Shown: positions 1 through 12,164 of the stretch, piece by piece
How the letters are laid out: the number at the start of each line of letters is the position of its first letter
Numbering within the stretch: the stretch's first letter is position 1
Source of the DNA: Argopecten irradians
Lineage: Eukaryota > Mollusca > Bivalvia > Pectinida > Pectinidae
DNA length: 64,000 nt
NCBI RefSeq assembly: GCF_041381155.1
Contig: NC_091134.1
Coordinates: 10,758,755-10,822,754, forward strand
Direction of reading: 5' to 3'
Translations under genes and position numbers: made by a program
Notes under the pieces: generated by a model
Told to the model about the DNA's origin: nothing
What the model saw: only the letters and a program-made list of their open reading frames with translations
The model's database searches: none

Positions 1-951
1 AACACATTTTTGATTTTACTTATTAGTTTGAAAAAAAAATTACAAGTATCGATGTCACTATTTTTGAATTTCATCGATTTATATTTACATTTTCACTGCG
101 GCCCATCTAGATACATAACCTTACAAAAGGCAGTTGGCATTCACAAGATTATAAACTTCCAACCACTTAATATAAATTATGGCGTCATTATAATTGTGAT
201 GTCACAATTGCCGTATCAGCTTATTATGACGTCATTATCATTGTGACGTTATACTTGTGCCAGCGATCACGGAAGGTGGCTGTTCAAATAGCTGTTTTGT
301 CTTGGACGATAATGAATTATTTACTTATTATAATATCTTGGGATTTCATCATAAAATTGTAAATATAAGCAACGAATGTTCAAGATGAAGAGCTAACGCA
401 CTACGCGCTTCATGGAATTTGCCTCAGCCCAGTTGGCATTCATATTGGCTATGAATGCGGTCTGAAAGACGTTCAATGCTTAAATGAAAAAAGCAATTCA
501 AATTGTGTCATTTTTTGCATATTTTTTGATGATTTTTGTCTAAGAAACAATAGAGTGCAATCGTGAACAAAATTAACATTATTTCAGAATGTGTAAATAA
601 AAAAAAATGTTCAAGAATGCGTTCTGGTTTCTAGATGAAAAGCTTAGGAAAAGGGGCCAAAATAGACTTTTTTACAATTTCCTAGTTTTTACATATTAAG
701 GATGGTTCCCATAGCAACTACAGCTCCAATGATATATCACAGATGTACTTGGTATATTATGCCCATCAGTTTAATCACTTAATAACAGGTTTGAAAAAAT
801 GGATTTGAGGACAAAAAGTAAAATGCTGATATGTCCTATAATGGCAGATGATTCAACGAGTTTTTATTCACCTCCTGGCATAAATAAGGTTATTGAATAC
901 AAATATCAGCGTATGTCTACGTATTGTTGACAGACCCTGTCCCATTCTGGA

Positions 952-1089
952 CACAGGGACTTGTAACGTAGGTTGTGAGAAAGTCTGCTGTGTATACATG
1001 TGTACTATATACTATGTCCTTTTATATAGTATATAGTACACATGTATACACAGCAGACTTTCTCACAACCTACGTTACAAGTCCCTGTG
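952..1089. mobile_element. 138-bp palindromic MITE, left-arm copy
   Basis: Two perfectly complementary 64-bp arms surround a 10-base loop. The ends read CACAGGGAC and GTCCCTGTG. An 8-bp direct repeat, TCCAGAAT on one strand, lies on both sides, as expected for a hAT-type target duplication. It lies 24 bases past the stop codon of the minus-strand lectin gene, so probably in its 3' UTR. The mirror copy is at 23405-23542. Confidence 0.85.
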
Positions 1090-1113
1090 ATTCTGGATGG
1101 CAAACATGACATT

Positions 1114-2957
1114 TTATTTCCGTTCCTGACATGCGTAGAACATGAGATCTAAGCATTGTTGGTCATTTATCCCAAGAGGATGGAGGTACAAGTTTATACA
1201 TTGTTCTGAGTCGCAGTCCGGCTGTGCAGGATGGTACCAGATAGCACTAGGTATGTCAATGTTCTCATTGTTGAGCCATTTGGTTCCGTTTTCATTGTCA
1301 TAGCCTCCTAACCACCATTTATGAGTTTCTGGATCAAAAACAAATAACGCCATAATATATTAGACCTTCACATTGTAATAGTAAGCAGACTCGATTACGG
1401 TAGGTGCATGTTTGTAACGAGTATTTCTACAAATAAAACGAACGAGTCAGGATTGGCAACGCTAAATGACTCCCTGAAGGACCAACCTGAACTCATTTCA
1501 TCGATTTACGCTCTTCTTAAGAAGAGAAGTCTTCTCGGAAGATCTTCCCGCCTTTAGACGGAAGAGCTTCCAGAATTAGAAGAGCTACAACCGAGTGAAC
1601 GGAAGTTATATTCTGGAAGTAGAAGAGGGCAAATCGAGTTAAGCTCAGGGTACTGTCGGACACTTCCGCAATCTGTATTGTATAAACTATTTTGTCTAAA
1701 ATCTAAGATGAAAGCTAAGCAGCCATTTTGAATTCAGTTAGCCCAAAATGTTTTTGTCATAGGTAATTATCCTACTAGATCTAAGAAAAAATAAATGATA
1801 AAAAAATCAATCCAATATGGTCGAAAAACTTTCGCAGGACCAAACATCTTAAAGTGAAGAGTCGGGCAAAGAAAATCAGTCTCAATGCGTTCATTGGCCT
1901 TCCAAAAGTTCTCACATACTAATACGACGGTCAAGTTCTGCTTACGTTTCTCAGTTCTGACCATTAAAGTAAAGAAAGTTGAAAGCATTGAAAGCGAGGC
2001 TGCATGGAAATGTAACCACGGACATGAAAGCCGGGAGGACGTTTTAGGATTGCTATAGTTTAAATAAATTTCTTTGTACGCAGACAGATTTTGACGAGAG
2101 ATTTTATTTTTCTATTTCATAAGAAATTATACTGGATACATTCACACCATTTTTACCGACTTTAGCCATCCTTGCCCGACTGGTCACTTTAACTTTTGTG
2201 CCATTGAAAAGTTGGGAGTTAATGATAGGTGATAAAGCATTGTTTCCGCAGTATATTCACCGTAAAATAAAGCAAAAGCTGTTACACGGGGTTTATGTTC
2301 TGACATATTGTTTTTTTGTTTCTCTCCGGTTGCACGGGCAATGAGACATGTCTCTGTTACTAACCGGCGAATATATTCTTGTGAAGCCCTGTGACCGTTG
2401 CCCGAACTTTATCAACCGTGTCCACTATGAGGAGATGAGCCGCGTCTGCATAACACGCTTCTAAAGCCTGGAACCAGGTCTGAGCAATGGGGTACAGACG
2501 GATACACACACGGAAAGCGGGGTCGTACGTATACCCAGACAAACGACAAGTCTCTGTAACAACGAAAAAACGCAAAGTGAAAATAAAGATGAATAAGCCC
2601 CATTAAAGCAGCAGTAAGCAAATAATATGTAGCTAGTCCAATAGTTTATGAGATTTGTTTGTTTTTAATAGCTAGATTTTCCCCTAATATTGTTTGCGAT
2701 GTTTTGTAAATACTTACTTTTCCACATCTGAGTGTCTGATTGGCTGATAAAGTCATGTGACAGTCCATCGTACCCTCGGCACTCTTCTGTCGTTGTCGTG
2801 TAGGAATAGTCTAAACACGGCACATAATGTCTTTGGCAGGCTCGTGCACATTTAATAGCATTTGGTAGTTGTTTAATAAAGACAACACCATTCGTATAGA
2901 TAAGGTTCGCTTCCGTTATATCTTCCTCCCAGATCTTATTGATGTTTAAGCACACAG
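1114..2957 (-). CDS. PAN + C-type lectin gene, left copy (no signal exon)
   Basis: Three exons on the minus strand: 2718-2957 (PAN/apple-like), 2365-2553 (CTLD N half) and 1114-1328 (CTLD C half, ending TAA). All introns are phase 1 with GT/AG ends. The PAN exon has the cysteine pattern CARAC, VPC and EECRGYDG. The CTLD shows CRLSGYTYDP, TWFQALEAC, then WWLGGYD, a QPD motif, CINLYLH and YACQE. QPD is the galactose-type signature in C-type lectins, but the usual WND is replaced by IND, so calcium binding is uncertain. The product should be a secreted sugar-binding protein. The arm ends inside what would be intron 1, so the signal-peptide exon seen in the right copy is absent here. The PAN exon is in frame, unlike that of its twin. 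Whether it is transcribed is unknown. Confidence 0.8.
1487..1650. repeat. Short inverted-repeat element in lectin intron 3
   Basis: Ends CCTGAACTC and GAGCTCAGG-like sequences pair over about 25-30 bases with gaps, including ATCGATTTACGCTCTTCT against AGAAGAGGGCAAATCGA. The interior is rich in GAAG/CTTC palindromes. It looks like a small MITE; the mirror copy is at about 22845-23007. Confidence 0.45.
1849..2192. mobile_element. TTAA-flanked MITE, copy A
   Basis: Terminal inverted repeats TTAAAGTGAAGAGTCGGGC and GCCCGACTGGTCACTTTAA bound a 344-bp non-coding element inside intron 3 of the left lectin gene. Two more copies are at 6189-6531 and 22302-22645. TTAA at both edges suggests a piggyBac-like target preference; that is inference from the flanks only. 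Confidence 0.8.
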
Positions 2958-3278
2958 CTTCAAAATCAAAGTACATTCAAGATAGAATAATTGCATGTCA
3001 AACTCTATCTAAAAACACGCTTAGTAAAATGAATGAATAAGGACGCAAAAGTGAGATAAGAATTTTTCTCATAATTGATACCATGGATATTTTGGAAGTC
3101 TTTTATCAGAATACAATTATATCAAAACACGCACGCATGCTTAGGATATTGACATGGAACTTGAAGGACTCCACTGCAATTTGAATGATGCAGGGATCAC
3201 GCTTATAAAACATACTTTTGCTTCAATGTGTCGTTAGAGTGTGTAGTCTAAAAATAATGGGACAGATTGATGTTGCAG

Positions 3279-3505
3279 TGTCCAATGGCTGGTGGGTTGG
3301 TGGTTATGACTATGATAGTGGGCCCAGCGACGACTACAAATGGAGTAATGGAAACGGTATCCCTGCACCGCCCAATGATCTGTGGTTTCCTAATCAGCCG
3401 GACACTCAGAGAGAAAGGTGTGTCAATCTTTATCTATACCTGATCGGACTCTTTGATAACGATTGTCAAAATCAGTTGTATTACGCTTGTCAGGAAACTA
3501 TCTAA
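3279..3505 (+). pseudogene. Orphan C-type lectin last exon
   Basis: A plus-strand CTLD C-half exon begins after the acceptor TTGCAG and ends with TAA; AATAAA follows at 3597. It encodes WWVGGYDYDSG, a QPD motif, CVNLYLYL, NDCQ and YACQE, and enters in phase 1 like all the other last exons here. It is clearly a different paralogue from the two arm copies. No upstream exons of its own are present: the sequence directly upstream is the inverted-repeat arm, which carries a gene on the opposite strand. It is therefore a beheaded exon, and it could only be expressed by splicing to something outside this view. Confidence 0.8.
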
Positions 3506-6188
3506 AATTTACAAATAATCAATGTCTTTTCTCGGGAGTTCGCCCCCATACTTGTGTATTAGCAAGCATTTCCAACAGATTTGCTACCTTTATGTAAATA
3601 AAATACTTCGTTTTTCATTTGAATAATTGTTTTATTTATTTGAAAATGAACATGACAAAACTTGGCAGGATTCAAAATATGTATTTACAACCTTTCACCC
3701 AGTAAATTAAAGGACAATCTTCGAGTTCGCGCGCCATGGCTTGCAAAGTAGTTACGTCCCTTGCTTGGTCGCAACTTCCGCAGAAGCGATGTAAGTATTG
3801 AATACAAAGTAGCAATATCAAACATTAGTTACTTCCCCTAGACCGTACTTGTGATAAGTAGATATCTCACGATTAGTATACCATCTACATAACATGCTTC
3901 CTGGAAAAGAAATGAACGCAGTGATATTTCAAAACTGGTCGTGAAACATTTACATCAACCAATGTCATTGCACAATTATGATATAATCAGACATAAGTAT
4001 TATATAAAAGTGACAAGAAAATCAACGACACGTGAAAAATGAATCAAAATGACTATTGCAATATTCTCCAGAATTATCATCAAACATAGTTAACAAGTAT
4101 GTTCTGTATGGATAGAGTTTTACAATGCATAGACATCAACTCCACTCAAATGGAATCGAATGCATGACTTAACGTATATATGCTTTACTACATGTTTTGA
4201 CATGTGCCTCTGTTAAATGTCATAAGGATATATCAACAATGACTTGTATCACACTTCTGTTTTTCCATACACATTTACTAAGGTTAAATGGCACGTTCAT
4301 CAAAGTAGGAAACAGCTTTTTATTCTATATTATCCATATAACTGCTTAGCATGGCCATACATATAGCATATTGACAATTTTTGAGTAATAAGGTCAAACT
4401 TAGAGTTTTATATTCAATCATTCAAGATTTTTGTGCCATAACGATTAAACATCATTAATAAGTGTGGAAAATGAAGCATTAGTTATGACAGCTGGTATGA
4501 AATAATGTGAAGGCTGTGACATACGAATGTATGCATCTTAAGTCAAGTGAACTGGACGACGTAATATGTCCCTGAATATTTGTTGCGTAGGAATACTGTG
4601 TTTAATGTAGTGTTGTTTTCTACGAGAAATGGACCAGAGTATTGTTTTTTCTGGCCCTGTCCACATAAGCATCTGGTCCAACGCTCAGGTGATTAATTTT
4701 GGAGTTGGCTTTCTCCAACAATGTATGCATTCTGTCTCATTTGGTCCAGGATACCCATAGGCTTTGTTCAATTTCTTCGAATAGTCATGTTAACCATTCG
4801 GCCATCGCGGTCCCAAAGGTACTATGATAACTTGACCCAATAAATCGCCAAGTTGATTAACTACATTACGTTTGTTCAGAGGCGGATGATGTCGTTGATG
4901 TTTCGGCTTTATGTCTGGTTTCATGACGACCTTGTGTTTACCACAAATCTTGAAGATGATAATTCATTCTCGGTTGGTGTTAAGTGTTCTGGGGTTTCAA
5001 ACAGTGAATTGAATGAGCCGTGATGGTGATGATGTGCATAGCCAGTGGACGTCTGCACATTTTTTTACGATATCTGCAGAAAATTTGAAATATCATATCC
5101 CAACAAATATTCAAACTTAGTACAAACTTTCCCAGTTTTAAGAGGTACAACGGTTATTTTGTGCACATGTAACAAGCCATGGTTCGAAACAATACGTTTT
5201 CCAGACTGAGGACAAGTATGTGGATAAGGATTTGTATTTTGTGGCAAGAAGGAAGTAATATTATCGTGCACTTTCTTATCCAATGCAAAACGTTATTTGA
5301 AAAAAGGAACATCTGTCTGACAATGTCATAATCATGATGTAACAACGAACTATTTGACGTTTTCGGAACTGAATGATACATTTAAAGCTAGTGTTTATTA
5401 GGCACTATGCATGGACATTGCCAACGACATATGTTTATATCGGAAAAAATATCGGTATTTTGAGGAAATAAGACTATGTATGTAATTGTTGTATGATAAG
5501 GAGTCATGAGTTCAAAAAAAGAGGTACGTTTTTTCTACCTGAAATTTAAGTCATCAATATCCTAAATGTAAGAATTGCAGATAAGAATTATTTTGTGCCT
5601 GAAGGTTTCTATAGAGCATACTGGAATATTTACCTGAACTCTGGTATTTGTTTGTCTTACGATATTTCTGTTAACAAAAACGTTGTTCTGATATTTCATT
5701 ATCTGTTCCCTGCGTGGTCTTTGTACCCGTCTGTCTGTCTGTCTGTCTGTCCGGATTATGTTTTCATGTGATAACTTGAGAAAAATTGATGAATTATAAT
5801 TAAACTACACACGATGGGACTGAATTTGGAGTCTAAAGGTCACTGTTACTTAAATCAGATTGTTTCACTAATTTTAGTTTCCGGACGATATTTGAACATG
5901 AACAGAACTTGCTCAAACTTCATACAACGGTAACATAAGTAAATGATAATAATTTGCCATATATTTAGAAAATGTAATTGACGGCAGGGGACCTGTGTTG
6001 CTTGCAACACTTACTATTAGCTTGTTTATGTCTGCCCTATTAGTCTACGTAAACATGACAATGGTAGGTTGTTGATCAGGTGACAAACTGGATAGGTCGT
6101 ATATAGTCATGGAGTCCAACTAAACTATCTGCATTTGATTTTGTCTGTGAAAAGACATCCGATATGCTGTCTAAGTCTGAACCTAAAG
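3506..6188. other. Intergenic, no gene recognised
   Basis: AT-rich sequence without a convincing exon. It includes a (TCTG)n run near 5729-5750 and, at about 5755-6020, a degenerate copy of the 'gataacttgag' family that is tandem at 13.8-14.4 kb. Confidence 0.6.
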
Positions 6189-6531
6189 TTAAAGTGAATA
6201 GTCGGGCAAAGAAAACCAGTATAAATGCGTTCATTGGCCTTCCAAAAGTTCTCACATATTAATACGACGGTCAGGTTCTGCTTAGTTTCCCAGTTCTGAC
6301 CATTAAAGTAAAGAAAATGAAAGCATTGAAAGCGAGGCTGCGTGGAAATGTAACCACGGACATAGTGAGCCGGGAGGACGTTTTAGAATTTCCATACTTT
6401 AAATTAATTTCTTCGTACGCAGACAGATTTTGAGGAGAGATTTTATTTTTCCATTTCATAATAAATTATACTGGATACATTCACACCATTTTTACCGACT
6501 TAAGCCATCCTTGCCCGACTGTTCACTTTAA
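6189..6531. mobile_element. TTAA-flanked MITE, copy B
   Basis: Ends TTAAAGTGAATAGTCGGGC and GCCCGACTGTTCACTTTAA; the interior matches copies A and C with a few percent divergence. This single copy outside the inverted repeat shows that the element is mobile and not merely duplicated with the arms. Confidence 0.8.
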
Positions 6532-6814
6532 ACAAAACGTCAAACCATTTTGTTGTTTCCATATGTCTGGCTGCTTTGTAACTACTGCTCTTCTCATGAC
6601 GACGCCATCATGTCACACACAGTAAAACACGGTGATAATGAAACTCAGCGGACCTACGATATTAACTCGCGATAAAGAGTATATGAGAGATTACTCTTTA
6701 TCATGTAGTTGATGATATCAGATTAAATAGGCAGGGTGCAGCTTTACAATAGGAGAGATAGGACCACCGATATATTTTCAGGTCAGATACTAACGATTGC
6801 AGGATGTGATAAAA

Positions 6815-6905
6815 CAGTGGTATATTTACATACAAATCAGACAAAGACTAAGTATTTCTGACAGTGGTATATTTACATACAAATCAGACAAAGTCTAAGT
6901 ATTTC
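6815..6905. repeat. 47-bp direct duplication upstream of the receptor gene
   Basis: Two adjacent copies, starting at 6815 and 6862, of a unit beginning CAGTGGTATATTTACATAC differ by one base. They end about 135 bases before the GPR157-like start codon, so they could lie in its promoter or 5' UTR. Confidence 0.85.
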
Positions 6906-7041
6906 TATTGTCGCTGGGAACGCATGATATAATTTATATTGAAATGGCCTTCTAGAAGTGTCAGTGTCTAAATAAGTGTGATTAAGGACTTAACGATCGG
7001 TCATATCCCTACTCGTAACGCTGAGCATTTCACGGAGAAGG

Positions 7042-10000
7042 ATGGAGGAGTCTGTCGAGAGCACGACCATAATCGGTAACATCACCATGACACCGTCACG
7101 ACATACCCCTTTAGACCTCTCTAACTGGGTTGAAGCGCTGACACTATTCTTTACAAATTTGTCCATACTGTTTTCAATATTATTGGTGGTTATTTTCAGA
7201 TACATAGTACGAAGACCTGGAGATTTAGTTATCACTTTAGTTCAATGTCTTGCGGTGGCGGACGTGTTGTTTTGTATCGGAGAGGATATGGGAATGTTAT
7301 ATTACTCAAAATACCTTACTGTTGACGCGTTGTGCGTTACCCAGAGTTTCTTTACTACCTTCGCGGATCTAGTGTCATTTTGCTACGTTTTATATATCAT
7401 CATACATGGTTTCAGTGAAGAAACGTTGAACTCACAGTGGATGATGGGTAAAAACAAAATGGATATATCATATAATAGCTTGGCTTTTACCAGGTAAGCG
7501 AATTTGTCTGTTTTATTGACTTTTGTTGTATTGACTGTACTAAAAAGTATCTGCACCTTTTTTATGTAGTTACGATTTAAGACCTCGTTTAAAATAGTGA
7601 TTTTTATATGCCTATACATGTATATCACTTGCAGTTGAACATAACTTAAGTTACTAAAAAGTGTATTTTAAGGATGGCGGATGATGACAATAAGTGGATG
7701 GTGGTTTGGTAAGGGTGGCGGATGATTACAATAAGTGGATGGTGGTTTGGTAAGGGTGGCGGATGATTACAATAAGTGGATGGTGGTTTGGTAAGGGTGG
7801 CGGATGATTACAATTATTGGATGGTGGTTTGGTAAGGGTGGCGGATGATGACAATTGTTGGATGGTGGTTTGGTAAGGGTGGCGGATGATGACAATTGTT
7901 GGATGGTGGTTTGGTAAGGGTGGCAGATGATGACTATTGTTGGATGGTGGTTTGGTAAGGGTGGCAGATGATGACTATTGTTGGATGGTGGTTGGTAAGG
8001 GTGCGATGATATTGTTGGATGTGTTTGGTAAGGGTGGCAGATGATGACATTGTGATGTGTTGTAAGGGTGCAGATTGACTATTTTGGATGGTGGTTTGGT
8101 AAGGGTGGGATGATGACATTGTTGGATGGTGGTTTGGTAAGGGTGGCGGATGATGACAATTGTTGGATGTGGTTTGGTAAGGGTGGGAGATGATGACTAT
8201 TGTTGGATGGTGGTTTGGTAAGGGTGGCAGATGATGACTATTGTTGGATGGTGGTTTGGTAAGGGTGGGGGATGATGACAATTGTTGGATAGTGGTTTGG
8301 TAAGGGTGGGGAATGGTGACAATTGTTGGATAGTGGTTTGGTAAGGGTGGCAGATGATGACTATTGTTGGATGGTGGTTTGGTAAGGGTGGCGGATGATG
8401 ACTATTGTTGGATGGTGGTTTGGTAAGGGTGGCGGATGATGATAATTGTTGGATAGTGGTTTGGTAAGGGTTGGGGATGATGACTATTGTTGGATGGTGG
8501 TTTAGTTACGGTGGCGAATGATGACATTTTGTGGATGGCGGTTTAGTAAGGGTTGCGGATGATGACAATTGGTGGATTGTAGTTTGGTAAGTGTGGTGAA
8601 TAATGATATTTGGTTAATGGTTGTTTGGTAAGGGTGGTGGATAATGACATTTTGTGAATGGTGGTTGAGTAATTTTGATGAATGATGACAATTGTGGATG
8701 TGGTATGGTATAATGCCGGATGATGACATTTGGTGGATGGTGGTTTGGTCATGGTGGCGGATGATGACAATTGATGAATGGTTTTTGTGATGGTTCGGAT
8801 TGTTAAATATGGTTGATAGTGGTTGTTGATAATGGTGGATGGTGATATTTGATGATAGTACCGAAATCTGTAAATGATGGTTTGAATAGTGTTTGTCATT
8901 GTGTTTCAAAGTAGTAATTGCAGTCATGAGACAATGAAAATATACTTGATAGTTTTGGATGGTGCAGTTGGGTGGTGTTACTGATGTTCAGAGTACTGTA
9001 ATAAATTAGTTTGAAATAATATTATGATAATCTACAAGCGGTAGTCAGAATCGTGAAACGAATGTTATTGAATATTTATTCTATATCAAATTTGACGAGG
9101 TTTTGGCTTCTTGCATATTTGAATAAATTCAGTTTCGGGTATTGTTTAGTAAGTGATTCACATTGCAGGGGTTATTACAGTATCTGCAGTAGCTACTGGG
9201 GCCCTTGGCGATGCCTTGTCACGATTTGGGTCCTGGTGTTGGATCGATGAAGATACACTGACCGATAAACAGCGCCTTCTATGGATGTTGTTTACCAAAC
9301 AGATCTGGGAAATTCTTATCTACATTCTCTCTGGCACTCTCATTGTCATCTCCTTTTGGTTAAAGAAAAGGAAGGAACGAAAGAAAAGAATCCAAAGAAA
9401 ATTCCGTCATTCGGTAAAATATTTATAATTAGAGTGGGTAAAAACTTGAAATGGGTCATTTTTGACAAGATTAAATATGCTAGGCCTCATCATAGATATA
9501 TCTTATCAAACATATTTATAATGTTATAATGTTATAATGCTATCTTTTTTTATAATGAAAATTTTGCTACATACCCTCATTAACATACACTGATACGTCA
9601 AATCTCGTTTTTATATATATATATATATCTCTTTCGGTATTAGTTTTAATATAATTTTAAGCTTAGACCACGGATTCGTTAGTCTGTTGACACTAATCTG
9701 CGATTCCAAATCATGATTGTTTCTGTTATCACTTCAAGTAAACAATTGTAATGTCATATTTCATAATCAATGTTATTCCATTACAGTATAGTACAAACAA
9801 CCTATCCTATAGTGAGAGCAGCCAACTTACAACTAACAATGCCGATAATAAACGAAAAAAGCCGAAGTTCAATGTGATGATTTGGATGCTGTTCTATTTC
9901 TACCTAACAAGGATCTGGGGTACTACACGCAACTTTGTTACCATCATCGGTCTGGTTGTTGGGTCGAGAGTTCCCGGGTTTACACCACTGGATGAACACT

Positions 10001-10197
10001 TCTTCATACACGCGCAGTCTGTCGGTGACTCGCTGCAAGGAACAATTAACTTCGTCATGTTTTGTTTTTTGGATGACAGTGTTTGGAAACATTTCAAAAG
10101 ATCAGTTAAAAAGAGATTCTGTTGTGTAACTGAAGACAATAAGAGTGAGGAAACCGAACCAATAATTGATACAAATCTAATGCGGGCTATTAAATGA
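7042..10197 (+). CDS. GPR157-like seven-transmembrane receptor
   Basis: Exon 1 is 7042-7447 (donor G|GTAAAA, phase 1), exon 2 is 9169-9413 (phase 0 exit) and exon 3 is 9787-10197 (TGA). The product is about 353 residues. The N-terminus has an NIT glycosylation site. TM1-TM3 lie in exon 1 (FTNLSILFSILLVV; LVQCLAVADVLFCI; FFTTFADLVSFCYV). Exon 2 carries VITVSAV, the family-like GSWCWID and LLWMLFTKQIWEIL. Exon 3 carries TM6 (WMLFYFYLTRIWGTTRNF) and TM7 (QSVGDSLQGTINFVMFC), then a short basic tail. This matches GPR157, an orphan receptor related to cAMP-type/family B receptors; the ligand is unknown. Compared with remembered GPR157, about 20 residues around early TM4 are missing. Either a small exon between 7448 and 9168 was not recognised, or the donor is wrong (another GT lies at 7494). 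A second, partial copy is at 52075-53514. Confidence 0.83.
7672..8860. repeat. 41-bp minisatellite in receptor intron 1
   Basis: About 25-28 head-to-tail units of roughly 41 bases, with core GGATGGTGGTTTGGTAAGGG. The units are nearly identical from 7672 to about 8500, with a patch of short deletions at about 7990-8110, and they decay steadily towards 8860. The reading frames across it are by-products of the repeat and not genes. Confidence 0.95.
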
Positions 10198-10277
10198 AAG
10201 TAATAGAGTAAAAGAACTTATTTTGTTAGCTTCTTATCATAAAATGTGATTAGATTTTAGCATTTTAACACCAAACC

Positions 10278-11470
10278 TGATGACCCTGTAAGACATTATC
10301 GACTGATTTGTTGTATGACTTTGTAAGACATAATCGACTGATTTGTTGTATGACTTTGTAAGACATTATCGACTGATTTGTTGTATGACTTTGTAAGACA
10401 TTATCGACTGATTTGTTGTATGACTGTGTAAGACATTATCGACTGATTTGTTGTATGACTTTGTAAGACATTATCGACTGATTTGTTGTATGACTTTGTA
10501 AGACATTATCGACTGATTTGTTGTATGACTTTGTAAGACATTATCGACTGATTTGTTGTATTACTGTGTAAGACATTATCGACTGATTTGTTGTATGACT
10601 GTGTAAGACATTATCGACTATGATTTGTTGTATGACTGTGTAAGACATTATCGACTGATTTGTTGTATGACTGTGTAAGACATTATCGACTGATTTGTTG
10701 GTATTACTGTGTAAGACATTATCGACTGATTTGTTGTATGACAGTGTAAGACATTATCGACTAATTTGTTGTATGACTTTGTAAGACATTATCGACTGAT
10801 TTGTTGTATGACAGTGTAAGACATTATCGACTGATTTGTTGTATTACTGTGTAAGACATTATCGACTGATTTGTTGTATGACTGTGTAAGACATTATCGA
10901 CTGATTTGTTGTATGACTTTGTAAGACATTATCGACTGATTTGTTGTATGACTTTGTAAGATTTGTTGTATGACAGTGTAAGACATTATCGACTGATTTG
11001 TTGTATGACTTTGTAAGACATTATCGACTGATTTGTTGTATGACAGTGTAAGACAATATCGACTGATTTGTTGTATGACTTTTTAAGACATTATCGACTG
11101 ATTTGTTGTATGACTGTGTAAGACATTATCGACTGATTTTTTGTATGACTGTGTAAGACATAGTCGACTAATTTGTTGTATGACAGTGTAAGACACTATC
11201 GACTGATTTGTTGTATGACTGTGTAAGACACTATCGACTGATTTATTGTATGACTTTGTAAGACATTATCGACTCATTTGTTGTATAACAGTGTAAGACA
11301 CTATCGACTGATTTGTTGTATGACTGTGTAAGACATAATCGACTGATTTGTTGTATGACTGTGTAAGACATTATCGACTGATTTGTTGTATAACAGTGTA
11401 AGACACTATCGACTGATTTGTTGTATGACTGTGTAAGACATTATCAACTGATTTGTTGTATAGCTGATTA
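10278..11470. repeat. 35-bp minisatellite just past the receptor stop codon
   Basis: About 33-34 units of 35 bases with core AGACATTATCGACTGATTTG. Units differ mainly at one site (GACTTTG, GACTGTG or GACAGTG), so subtypes can be followed along the array; one unit near 10960 is shortened. The array starts about 80 bases after the TGA at 10197, so it may be transcribed in the 3' UTR. Confidence 0.95.
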
Positions 11471-12160
11471 TCGATTTATTTGTTTAATGGCTGGTATTTA
11501 ATACACGTATTTAAAAGACATTATAGCATTTTTTTTTAAATTAATACTCGGAAAATGAAGAGATAAAAACAATTAGGCCTTTGAAATATTTGTTTATCAA
11601 TAAGATTAATTTACCATGCAATCTGAGTGAGATATATTATGTAGTATATATCCTAATTATCAAACTACATGTACATATGTCATCATGCAGAATACAGATT
11701 TGGCTGATCATGAATATCACACATGTCCTTTATTATTAAGTCATCAAGTGACATTTGATATTTTTTATCTGGAAATTTTTCTGAGCCGTTTTAAGTTCAG
11801 AGATATGCATTTTAAAATTTAATTTGTCTTGCATTTAGAATTCAATTTTTTTTTACAATCTACTAGTCATTGATCATAGTATTCTTAAAGGTTTTATTCT
11901 CGAAGAAATGAAGAGCTTCCTAAATGTTTTATTGTTTTTGAAGAAATGCACAAGAAATGAAATCTGTGTCGCTGGCCTAGAATGGAGACTGTCATCAATG
12001 CAAACCTCACTGCAGGTACAAATGTGTAATCTGATCCAAATCCTTAATTTACACTGCGTATATACTTAGCTGTTATGGACATGTTTTTAATCAATAAAAA
12101 ATGGTCAGTATATTATAGCTAAGGCCTTTCATTTTGTAATTGATTAAAACCCCTCCTTAG
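11471..12160. other. Non-coding AT-rich stretch
   Basis: No exon, RNA gene or clear repeat seen. Confidence 0.5.
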
Positions 12161-12164
12161 GAAG

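Larger units (their letters stand above)
1..3268. repeat. Left arm of a large inverted repeat
   Basis: The sequence reads as the reverse complement of 21226-24496, with paired coordinates summing to about 24494. The two arms differ by scattered substitutions (about 1.5% in the outer 500 bp by eye, almost none across the exons) and a few small indels. The inner edge is sharp near 3268, ten bases before the splice acceptor of an unrelated plus-strand lectin exon. The outer edge may lie before base 1, because the match is still running at the window start. The arm carries a PAN-CTLD gene copy, a TTAA-flanked MITE and a palindromic MITE. Outside these (1-950, 1090-1113, 2958-3268) I see no gene. 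Confidence 0.93.

Noticed and set aside
4540-5400. Possible remains of an old mobile element on the minus strand
   Set aside because: Some short stretches looked protein-like, but no conserved motif, ends or order could be supported.
7934-8927. Long minus-strand open frames rich in His, Pro and Thr
   Set aside because: They are translations of the 41-bp minisatellite and its decayed tail, with no conserved domain.
10278-11470. CRISPR-like regular repeats
   Set aside because: Units are contiguous without unique spacers and the setting is a eukaryotic gene; it is a minisatellite.
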